Assembly: GCA_021204735.1 (NCBI GenBank)
Contig: JAJPYV010000150.1
Location: forward strand, 1 to 5,348
DNA from: Prevotella sp.
GTDB lineage: Bacteria > Bacteroidota > Bacteroidia > Bacteroidales > Bacteroidaceae
Direction of reading: 5' to 3'
DNA: 5,348 nt
Notes under the pieces: model-generated
Database searches by the model: none
What the model was told of the DNA's origin: nothing
The model's input: only the letters and a program-made list of their open reading frames with translations
Position numbers and translations under genes: made by a program
Shown: positions 1 through 5,348 of the stretch, piece by piece
Numbering within the stretch: position 1 is the first letter of the stretch
Layout: every line of letters begins with the position of its first letter

Positions 1-2
1 AA

Positions 3-386
3 TTGAATAACCTAAAACAAATATTTGACTGCATAGTTAAACTGCCAAGAATAAAAGACTACCATAAAAACTTTTATTCAACCCTATGTAAATGCTTTGT
101 GATAGCAGAAGATAATAACATTACGATGTTTGAAGCGATGAAAATATTAAAAGCGCGAATACGCCACCAAGGGCGCAAAATATATGGCAGATGTATAGGC
201 TCTACCCTCTTGACAAAAGGACTGGAATTTGATACCGTTATTGTTTTGGATGCTGATAAATTTGAAGATGAAAAAAATTTCTATGTAGCCATCTCGAGAG
301 CTTGTAAGAATCTTATCATAATAACTGATTCGACACATCTGCGTTTTACCCCCCCCCAAAAAATGACAATACTTAAATATTCCTAA
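3..386 (+). CDS. UvrD/Rep-like superfamily 1 helicase, C-terminal fragment (5' end outside window)
   Basis: This is the last ~127 residues of a larger ATP-dependent DNA helicase; the frame is open to the window edge, so the apparent TTG start at base 3 is probably not real and the Walker A and B motifs lie upstream. Two superfamily 1 C-terminal motifs are visible. Motif V-like GSTLLTKGLEFDTVIV is at fragment residues 66-81. Motif VI-like NFYVAISRA is at 92-100, with R99 as the expected arginine finger. The reading ends TPPQKMTILKYS just after a C9-A6 run. The spacing and the 'TKGLEFD' wording resemble UvrD-like helicases that partner an OLD-type ATPase/nuclease in Gabija (GajB), but the partner would lie upstream and is not visible, so that assignment is inference. 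AT-rich like the next two genes, and followed by 374 bases without a convincing gene, so probably a separate transcription unit. Confidence 0.8.
   Translation: MNNLKQIFDCIVKLPRIKDYHKNFYSTLCKCFVIAEDNNITMFEAMKILKARIRHQGRKIYGRCIGSTLLTKGLEFDTVIVLDADKFEDEKNFYVAISRACKNLIIITDSTHLRFTPPQKMTILKYS
349..357 (+). repeat. C9 homopolymer next to A6 near the helicase stop codon
   Basis: Nine consecutive C (349-357) are followed by six A (358-363), inside the last codons of the helicase fragment. As written the frame reads TPPQKMTILKYS and stops at 384-386. One C fewer would give TPPKK and a stop at 364-366; one C more would give TPPPKNDNT and a stop shortly after. The run therefore changes only the last few residues. 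It could be a slippage site or a sequencing length error. Confidence 0.9.
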
Positions 387-587
387 GGTAAGCGTTCAAG
401 AAATTGTCTCTCGAATAAATAAAATAATTATGAAATTAGCACCATCACCAATGATAGCAAAACAATGTATAATAACAATGATTTCGAGTGACTACTCATT
501 ACTGCCAGGACGAAGCTTTTCCAGTGGGCAAATCTTAAGAGTTGTTCTGCACCTGAAACAAAGTTCTCTATACCTTTCCTCCAAATA

Positions 588-618
588 GTACAACGATATT
601 TCACCAGTATTGCTGTAC
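588..618 (+). repeat. Imperfect inverted repeat (hairpin) upstream of ptuA-like gene
   Basis: GTACA-A-CGATA (588-598) can pair with TATTG-C-TGTAC (608-618): two 5-bp stems separated by one A-C mismatch and including one G-U wobble, closing a 9-base loop (599-607). It is not followed by a T run, so it is a poor intrinsic terminator. It could be an operator dyad or an RNA structure. In AT-rich DNA such a structure can also arise by chance. Confidence 0.45.
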
Positions 619-638
619 ATTGAGGATGCTCCCTTTAC

Positions 639-681
639 GGAAGGAGAAGAAGAAGGGAAAGGGGAAAAGTAAAAGAAGAAG
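639..681 (+). other. Polypurine tract
   Basis: Forty-two of 43 bases are A or G; the only pyrimidine is T670. The tract is built of GAAG/GGGAAA-like units and ends at a GAAGCTTC palindrome (678-685). It lies about 80 bases before the ATPase start, and upstream of the likely promoter box, so it would probably be outside the main transcript. No start codon follows at ribosome-binding distance, so its AGGAG-like sequences are not evident Shine-Dalgarno sites. Function unknown. Confidence 0.8.
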
Positions 682-726
682 CTTCGTTGAAGGTACAGAC
701 CGACAATTTACAGATACAAGTAAACT

Positions 727-734
727 TACGTTTG
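727..734 (+). promoter_or_regulatory. Probable Bacteroidales -7 promoter box for the ptuAB-like pair
   Basis: TACGTTTG matches the Bacteroidales primary sigma factor -7 consensus TAnnTTTG at every fixed position. It would place a transcription start near 740 and leave a leader of about 20 bases before the ATG at 761. No good TTTG -33 element is present at the usual spacing, so support rests on the -7 box and its position. Confidence 0.45.
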
Positions 735-760
735 ACCAATAATAATTATCATATTTACTT

Positions 761-2287
761 ATGATGCATTTTGAAGTTCAAAAAAAACGAGGTCCTCGTG
801 CTAACATCGGTTCGTATGTAACGCCTCCAAGTATATATCCCTGTTGTGTACTTGTTTTCAATTATGATTGGAATGATTTCGATTGGTATACATGGTTCTG
901 CCTTTATTATTATGATGATAGTAACCAACAACACAAGATAGGTGAACTTAAAATACTAACGATTGAAGGGAGTAATACCTTTGAACTAATTCCTAAAAGA
1001 TTTGATGAAGCATTAGATGACAGTTTTTGCTCTTTAGGAATAGCTGCCGATTATTACCTTAATCTAATGGGAGTCATTTCAAATGAGGACGTGAGAATTG
1101 AAATCCTGACATATTTGAAAGATGTAACGATTGATTCTAAGAGGTCTGAATATTTCAGGCAATTTGGGGGATTTTATAATTCATTGATGAGAGAATTTAG
1201 CTCTCAACAAGCTTTGGAACAAGCCCCTTTAATACTCGCTAATCGAAACATAGAAACATTTTATTCATTTGGATATAAATATGTCCCCTTATACAACAAG
1301 GATTCATACTCGGAATGGGATGTTAAATTTGATTATCGTCCAGAACAAAGTTACAAAAGATGCGTTGGGATTATTGGAGAGAACGGTGTAGGAAAGACTC
1401 AAATGATGTCACAATGGTTGAAAGATGTCGTCAACAAGGATGTGGAAGGATATGAGACAGGTTTCATAGGTGATACTCCCATGTTCAGGAGTTGTATTGC
1501 GGTATGCTCAAATTCTTATGACGGTTATTCCAAAATAAAAGGCAATGATAAAGTTGACTATGAATATATCAGTTTGGAACAGAATTCTGACGAGTTTGAT
1601 GCAAAGATGAAAAGTTTTGCAACAGAAATAATATCAAGGCCCTTAGTGAAAAGGAGATCTATGAGGACGATTCTTTCCGAAATAATCGAAGTTAATTTCG
1701 GCATAAATATAAACAAAGCTTTCATAAGTAAAGACACTGGCGAAGATGACGATGAACATGAAGAAATAGACTTTGATGAACAAGTATTCTGCGATATAAT
1801 ACATAAGATGAGTTCCGGAGAGAGACAAATCCTTGCTTTGTTGATGTGCATTTGTGCTAAAGTTCATTTCTCCACCATTTTTATTTTTGATGAGCCGGAG
1901 ATACATCTCCATCCAAAATATATCATGTGTTTTGTATCGGTTTTATACACTTTACTTTCTAAATTTGACAGTTACGCTATAATAGCGACACATTCACCGC
2001 TGATTATCAGGGAAATTCCAAATAGCAGGGTTTACTTGATGGAACGAAAAGAGGAAGTTATTCCCTTTATAACAAAGGTTAAATTCCCTACATTTGGAGA
2101 GGATGTAACTTCCTTGTATAGGGAAATCTTCGGCTATGACGAACAAAAATCATATTACACTGAATTAATAAGAAGATTCAAGAGGAATGGTAAGAATTAT
2201 GATGATATTACCAACATCATAAAACAAGATTGTGAATTAAGTATGAATGCCCGCCTGATCATAAGGGATATTCTGTCTGAACAGTAA
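761..2287 (+). CDS. ptuA: Septu-like PtuA: ABC/SMC-type AAA ATPase with a long N-terminal domain
   Basis: A 508-residue cytoplasmic ATPase, likely the sensor/regulator partner of the HNH nuclease encoded 11 bases downstream. Visible motifs, in order: Walker A GENGVGKT (206-213), an acidic stretch rich in D and E (327-340), an ABC-type signature SSGERQ (351-356), Walker B IFIFDEPE (373-380) with catalytic E378 after D377, and an H-loop IIATHSP with H411. The ~97 residues after the H-loop show no TOPRIM nuclease signature, which argues against OLD/GajA and for a PtuA-type ATPase that needs a separate nuclease. Odd: about 200 residues, rich in aromatic and acidic residues, precede Walker A, whereas in most relatives Walker A lies near the N-terminus. 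Start taken at the first of two adjacent ATGs (761, 764); no other Met occurs before residue 103. No Shine-Dalgarno is seen, as usual in Bacteroidota. In Septu, PtuA and PtuB form a complex that degrades DNA during phage infection; that role is inferred here from architecture. An ATPase of another AAA-HNH defence type remains possible. Confidence 0.8.
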   Translation: MMHFEVQKKRGPRANIGSYVTPPSIYPCCVLVFNYDWNDFDWYTWFCLYYYDDSNQQHKIGELKILTIEGSNTFELIPKRFDEALDDSFCSLGIAADYYLNLMGVISNEDVRIEILTYLKDVTIDSKRSEYFRQFGGFYNSLMREFSSQQALEQAPLILANRNIETFYSFGYKYVPLYNKDSYSEWDVKFDYRPEQSYKRCVGIIGENGVGKTQMMSQWLKDVVNKDVEGYETGFIGDTPMFRSCIAVCSNSYDGYSKIKGNDKVDYEYISLEQNSDEFDAKMKSFATEIISRPLVKRRSMRTILSEIIEVNFGININKAFISKDTGEDDDEHEEIDFDEQVFCDIIHKMSSGERQILALLMCICAKVHFSTIFIFDEPEIHLHPKYIMCFVSVLYTLLSKFDSYAIIATHSPLIIREIPNSRVYLMERKEEVIPFITKVKFPTFGEDVTSLYREIFGYDEQKSYYTELIRRFKRNGKNYDDITNIIKQDCELSMNARLIIRDILSEQ

Positions 2288-2298
2288 AAATAAAAGAG

Positions 2299-3150
2299 AT
2301 GAAGAATCTTGAGCCCAATCGTATTTCAATAGAAGATGAGTTTGAGGAGGCAAAAAAGGGCTTGCACGAAGATAAGCGGGCTTTTATGCACGACAGGGAA
2401 CAAGACTTGAAAAACGCATTTGCAGAATATGACAGGCTATCTAATGAGAATAACCTGCATTTACTGAATCCTCTGATATCAAATGGAGATAATGATTATG
2501 AAACCGCTAAGAGCATTTATAACTCCAACAGACCGATTCTCATTAAACACAGGGAAACGCTCAAAAACCATAATGGTGGAGAAACAATCTTTTGTCCTAT
2601 TTGTGGGCTGAAACCTGCGGAGCAGATGGATCATTATGCGCCTCAAGATAAATTCGCGGAATTCTCTTTTCACTTAAGGAATTTAATCCCTTTATGTGGA
2701 AACTGCAATCGCAAGAAAGCTACTAAATGGTTGGACAATAACGGCAACAGACTTATATGGAATGCTTATTATGACGCACCGCCATCCCATATCCCCATTG
2801 AATGTACAATATCTTTAGATGCTTGTGGTATGCCAATGATATCGTCAGTAGATATTTCATCTATGCTCCAACAAAATACCTCGGATGGGATAGTTATATC
2901 AACAATTTACGAATTGGAATTATTGAGAGAATACCAAGTTTATTTGGTAAGGGAATTAAGAGATGAATTAAATAGAATAACAAATGCTTATGATAAACGA
3001 AAGGACAAGATGTCGAAACAGGATTTCTGGAATCAAATGCTTGAGGAATATCCTCTTAATGGCAACGTCAGTATTGTAAAACAGATACTGCATGATGCCA
3101 TTTTGAATTCAGAAAATATGAAGTCGTGGGTAATAAGGCATTTGCAGTAA
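2299..3150 (+). CDS. ptuB: Septu-like PtuB: zinc-ribbon HNH endonuclease
   Basis: A 283-residue predicted DNA nuclease. The core is an HNH/beta-beta-alpha-metal fold held by two CxxC pairs: CPIC (99-102) and CGNC (133-136). Between them lie DH (111-112, H112 as the likely general base) followed by YAP and F, then NLIP (N128), and finally N137-RKK. The pattern DHYxP...F...NLxPxCxxCNxxK is characteristic of PtuB/retron-associated HNH proteins (the family I know as TIGR02646). Residues 12-50 are highly charged and probably helical, and a ~140-residue C-terminal part also looks helical (about 205-245 and beyond); either may contact the ATPase. The third metal-site position is Asn, not His (an HNN variant). 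The gene starts 11 bases after the ATPase stop with an AAAAGAG-like purine stretch before the ATG, so the two are surely co-transcribed. No reverse transcriptase is next to it, so there is no evidence for a retron. Confidence 0.83.
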   Translation: MKNLEPNRISIEDEFEEAKKGLHEDKRAFMHDREQDLKNAFAEYDRLSNENNLHLLNPLISNGDNDYETAKSIYNSNRPILIKHRETLKNHNGGETIFCPICGLKPAEQMDHYAPQDKFAEFSFHLRNLIPLCGNCNRKKATKWLDNNGNRLIWNAYYDAPPSHIPIECTISLDACGMPMISSVDISSMLQQNTSDGIVISTIYELELLREYQVYLVRELRDELNRITNAYDKRKDKMSKQDFWNQMLEEYPLNGNVSIVKQILHDAILNSENMKSWVIRHLQ

Positions 3151-3221
3151 TATTCTGGAATAATCCAACGTTACCTCAAAACGAGTTGATACATATATAG
3201 ATTCAAAATATAATATTCAAT
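3151..3221 (+). other. AT-rich spacer at a sharp base-composition boundary
   Basis: These 71 bases join the AT-rich defence genes to the GC-rich phosphonate gene. I found no stem with a T run, so no intrinsic terminator, and no TAnnTTTG box at a usable distance from the ATG at 3222. The 8-base word TAATATTC occurs at both edges (3148-3155 and 3211-3218), which in such AT-rich DNA is weak evidence for a target duplication. The next gene may depend on read-through from the ptuAB-like pair or on a promoter type I cannot recognise. Confidence 0.6.
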
Positions 3222-5231
3222 ATGAAAGCATTAATCTTGAATTCCGGTCTTGGGAGCAGGATGGGCGTGCTCACATCCGAGCACCCCAAATGCATGACGG
3301 AAATCTCTTTCAGCGAGACCATCCTGAGCAGGCAGCTTAAGCTGTTGTCGGAGGCGGGCGTTCCGGAAGTGGTAATGACGACGGGCGCTTTCGACGGCGT
3401 GCTGGTAAACTATTGCCAGAGCCTCGGCTTGCCTGTCCGCTTCACCTTCGTGAAGAACGAGGTCTATAAAGACACCAACTACATCTATTCCATCTACTGC
3501 GCGAGGGAATACTTAGACGACGACATCATCCTGATGCACGGCGACCTTGTGTTTGAACGGAGCGTGCTCGATTCCGTCCTGACAAGCGAAGCCAGCTGCA
3601 TGACGGTAAGCTCCACGCTTCCCCTGCCCGACAAGGATTTCAAGGCCGTCGTCAGGAACGGGCGCGTCTGCAAGGTGGGCGTAGAGTTCTTCAATGAGGC
3701 CATGGCGGCGCAGGCGTTGTATCATCTTAAAAAGGCCGACTGGAGAATCTGGCTCGACAACATCGTCACATTCTGCGAGGCGGGCCGCGTGAAATGCTAC
3801 GCCGAGAACGCCCTCAATGAGGTCACCGACAGGTGCGCCATCCTCCCGCTCGACATACGCGACCGGCTGTGCAGCGAGATAGACAATCCCGAGGACCTTG
3901 CCGTGGTAAGGAGCAAATTAGGCGAGATAGAGAGCCGCACTGTCTACATGTGCTTCTCTACCGACATGCTCCTTGGCGCCCACATTGCCATCATACGCAA
4001 GGCCGAACGCCTCGGCAAACTCATCGTCGGCGTGCTGTCCGACGAGGCCGTGACAAGCTACAAGAGGTTCCCCCTGCTGCCTTTTTCAGAGCGCAAGTCC
4101 ATGTTCGAGAACATAGCCGGCGTATACAAGGTGGTGGAGCAGAAAACGCTCAGCTACAAGGACAACCTCGAGATGTACAGGCCTACATACGTCGTGCACG
4201 GCGACGACTGGCAGACGGGGTTCCAGAAGCCCGTGAGGGCCGAGGTCGTCTCCATCCTCGCCTCCTACGGCGGCAAGCTCGTGGAATTCCCCTACGCCCG
4301 CGACGAGAGGTACAAGGCGTTGGAGCGCAGGGCACGACAGGACCTCTCCCTTCCCGACATACGCCGTGCCCGCTTGAAAAAGGTACTTGCCATGAAAGGC
4401 ACCGTCACCGCGCTGGAGGCCCACAGCGGCATCACCGGGCTGATTGTGGAGAAGACGGTGGTGCACAAAGACGGCGAGGCCAGACAGTTTGACGCGATGT
4501 GGATAAGTAGCCTGTGCGACTCCACCGCCAAAGGCAAGCCCGACATAGAACTTGTGGACATGACCTCGCGTTTCCGCACCATCGACGACATCATGGAAGT
4601 GACCACGAAACCCATCATCTTCGACGGCGACACCGGCGGGCTGACGGAACACTTCGTGTACACCGTCAGGTCGCTGGAGCGCATGGGCGTGTCCATGATC
4701 ATCATAGAGGACAAGACTGGCCTGAAGAAGAACTCCCTGTTCGGCACCGAGGTCACCCAGACGCAGGACTCCATAGAGAACTTCTCTGCTAAAATCGCGG
4801 CGGGCAAGAAAGCGCAGAAGACACGCGACTTCATGATTTGCGCAAGGATAGAGAGCCTTATCCTCGAGCGTGGGATGGAGGACGCCCTGAACCGTGCGTT
4901 CGCGTTCACCCGGGCGGGAGCGGACGCCATCATGATACACAGCCGTAAGAAAGACCCGGGCGAAATCTTCGAGTTCGTGGAGAAGTTCAGGGCAAAGGAC
5001 GCCACGACCCCCATCGTCGTGGTCCCCACCTCGTTCAACACCGTGACGGAGGAGGAGTTCAAGGCACGCGGCGTGAACGTCATCATCTACGCCAACCAGC
5101 TTACCCGTACCGGTTTTCCCGCCATGCAGCATGCGGCCAGGCTGATACTTGAGAACCACAGGGCAAAGGAGTGCGACGACGTGTGCATGTCCATCAAGGA
5201 CATCATCACGCTGATTCCCGAAGAGGAATAA
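3222..5231 (+). CDS. aepX: Three-domain phosphonate enzyme: nucleotidyltransferase / cytidylyltransferase-like / phosphoenolpyruvate mutase
   Basis: This 669-residue cytoplasmic protein makes the C-P bond of phosphonates. Residues 1-235 are a MobA/LicC-like nucleotidyltransferase: LNSGLGSRM (6-14), HPK (21-23), HGD with metal-binding D108, and EIDNPEDL (219-226) with a second Asp, D221. It may charge aminoethyl- or hydroxyethylphosphonate with CTP, like PntC. Residues ~240-365 resemble glycerol-3-phosphate-type cytidylyltransferases (HGDDW 326-330 kept), but the HxGH site reads LGAH (251-254) and the GISST-type motif reads DERYK (361-365). Residues ~387-640 are a phosphoenolpyruvate mutase with DGDTGG (468-473) and the mutase hallmark EDKTGLKKNS (496-505), which separates it from isocitrate-lyase-family relatives. 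The mutase converts phosphoenolpyruvate to phosphonopyruvate; the equilibrium is unfavourable, so a decarboxylase must be encoded elsewhere. The ATG at 3222 gives the canonical family N-terminus MKALILNSG. GC-rich and co-oriented, it is followed after 10 bases by another gene, so this is an operon, probably for a surface polymer. Confidence 0.92.
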   Translation: MKALILNSGLGSRMGVLTSEHPKCMTEISFSETILSRQLKLLSEAGVPEVVMTTGAFDGVLVNYCQSLGLPVRFTFVKNEVYKDTNYIYSIYCAREYLDDDIILMHGDLVFERSVLDSVLTSEASCMTVSSTLPLPDKDFKAVVRNGRVCKVGVEFFNEAMAAQALYHLKKADWRIWLDNIVTFCEAGRVKCYAENALNEVTDRCAILPLDIRDRLCSEIDNPEDLAVVRSKLGEIESRTVYMCFSTDMLLGAHIAIIRKAERLGKLIVGVLSDEAVTSYKRFPLLPFSERKSMFENIAGVYKVVEQKTLSYKDNLEMYRPTYVVHGDDWQTGFQKPVRAEVVSILASYGGKLVEFPYARDERYKALERRARQDLSLPDIRRARLKKVLAMKGTVTALEAHSGITGLIVEKTVVHKDGEARQFDAMWISSLCDSTAKGKPDIELVDMTSRFRTIDDIMEVTTKPIIFDGDTGGLTEHFVYTVRSLERMGVSMIIIEDKTGLKKNSLFGTEVTQTQDSIENFSAKIAAGKKAQKTRDFMICARIESLILERGMEDALNRAFAFTRAGADAIMIHSRKKDPGEIFEFVEKFRAKDATTPIVVVPTSFNTVTEEEFKARGVNVIIYANQLTRTGFPAMQHAARLILENHRAKECDDVCMSIKDIITLIPEEE

Positions 5232-5241
5232 ACAGAGAGCC

Positions 5242-5348
5242 ATGGTTGAACAGGAAATACTGTCCGCAACGGATGATTACAAGGAGTTAAGCGACTGCCT
5301 CGTACGGAAAGGCATTAAAAAGCTGCTGCTTGTCTGCGGCCGGTCGAT
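5242..5348 (+). CDS. N-terminal start of probable iron-containing alcohol dehydrogenase (phosphonoacetaldehyde reductase)
   Basis: Only the first 35 codons are in the window. The ATG at 5242 opens a frame that runs off the edge and starts MVEQEILSATDDYKEL. A helix of the form DCLVRKGIKK is followed by a hydrophobic strand LLLVCGRS (residues 28-35). A helix, then 'K-K-LLLV-G-S', is how iron-dependent alcohol dehydrogenases begin their nucleotide-binding domain. Such enzymes reduce phosphonoacetaldehyde to 2-hydroxyethylphosphonate in phosphonate operons. It does not resemble the start of a phosphonopyruvate decarboxylase, which would show a 'GVPDS' motif early. Ten bases separate it from the mutase stop, so the two are almost certainly one operon. 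The family call rests on few residues plus context. Confidence 0.6.
   Translation, partial: MVEQEILSATDDYKELSDCLVRKGIKKLLLVCGRS

Larger units (their letters stand above)
387..760 (+). other. 374-base intergenic region between helicase and Septu-like pair
   Basis: No convincing gene is visible on either strand. One + frame is open from 367 to 588 and contains an ATG at 430 (52 codons, product starting MKLAPSPMIAK), but its composition is not protein-like, it has no recognisable motif and no ribosome-binding context. The region does hold an imperfect hairpin (588-618), a weaker one (CTCC 629-632 with GGAG 643-646), a nearly pure purine tract (639-681), a short TTTAC/GTAAA dyad (707-711 with 720-724) and a -7 promoter box (727-734). 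It probably contains the helicase 3' end and the leader and promoter of the downstream pair. No stem followed by a T run was found that would make a classical intrinsic terminator. Confidence 0.7.

Noticed and set aside
257..264. TAAATTTG, a perfect -7 box match inside the helicase fragment
   Set aside because: It lies within a conserved coding stretch (DADKFED) with no downstream gene at a suitable distance; most likely chance in AT-rich coding DNA.
430..588. 52-codon open frame in the intergenic region (open from 367 without a start)
   Set aside because: No recognisable domain, no ribosome-binding context and unprotein-like composition. It cannot be joined to the helicase by a shift in the C run, because that frame meets TGA at 364-366.
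387..760. Retron non-coding RNA (msr-msd) upstream of the Septu-like pair
   Set aside because: Some retrons use PtuA/PtuB-like effectors, but no reverse transcriptase is present in the window and the stems here are short and imperfect.
731..763. TTTG (731-734) and TACTTATG (756-763) as a -33/-7 promoter pair
   Set aside because: Transcription would start after the only plausible ATG codons (761/764), and there is no later Met until residue 103; the TACGTTTG at 727-734 fits better as a -7 box.
3148..3218. 8-base direct repeat TAATATTC at 3148-3155 and 3211-3218 as a target-site duplication
   Set aside because: The repeat is short and AT-rich, flanks only a spacer with no mobile element, and is easily expected by chance.
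3833..4492. 219-codon arginine- and proline-rich open frame on the + strand
   Set aside because: An out-of-frame reading of the mutase gene with highly skewed composition and no motifs.
4086..5243. 385-codon open frame on the minus strand inside the phosphonate enzyme gene
   Set aside because: It is a shadow produced by the GC-rich codon pattern of the + strand gene, which has strong family motifs across the same bases; the minus-strand product has no recognisable motif.

Overview
The window looks like accessory DNA from a Bacteroidota (probably Bacteroidales) genome. The signs are a perfect Bacteroidales-type -7 box (TAnnTTTG) ahead of the second gene, start codons without clear Shine-Dalgarno sequences, and a phosphonate mutase of a type I associate with gut Bacteroidales and Clostridia surface-polysaccharide loci. 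I cannot name the species. All genes lie on the + strand, and there are no RNA genes, CRISPR arrays or insertion sequences.

Bases 1-3150 are AT-rich and hold defence-type genes. First is the C-terminal end of a UvrD/Rep-like superfamily 1 helicase, cut by the window edge and ending just after a C9 homopolymer. A 374-base intergenic stretch follows, with an imperfect hairpin, a 43-base almost pure purine tract and a promoter-like -7 box. Then come two closely spaced genes: an ABC/SMC-type AAA ATPase (761-2287) and a zinc-ribbon HNH nuclease (2299-3150). Together they have the architecture of the Septu (PtuA-PtuB) anti-phage system, also seen as the effector pair of some retrons. No reverse transcriptase is visible, so it reads as a stand-alone Septu-like pair. 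The ATPase is unusual in carrying about 200 residues before its Walker A motif.

At 3151-3221 the base composition changes sharply to GC-rich, and a phosphonate biosynthesis operon begins. A 669-residue three-domain protein (3222-5231) joins an N-terminal sugar-nucleotide/phosphocholine-type nucleotidyltransferase, a central cytidylyltransferase-like domain and a C-terminal phosphoenolpyruvate mutase. The central domain appears to have lost both of its catalytic signatures, while the two outer domains look intact. Ten bases later a further gene begins, probably an iron-dependent alcohol dehydrogenase (phosphonoacetaldehyde reductase), and runs off the window.

Read together, this is a junction between a transferred defence cassette and a cell-surface phosphonate (capsule, glycan or lipid decoration) operon. 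The first would act on invading DNA. The second makes C-P bonded head groups activated with CTP for attachment to surface polymers, which could also affect phage adsorption. The functional link between the two halves is inference from position only.
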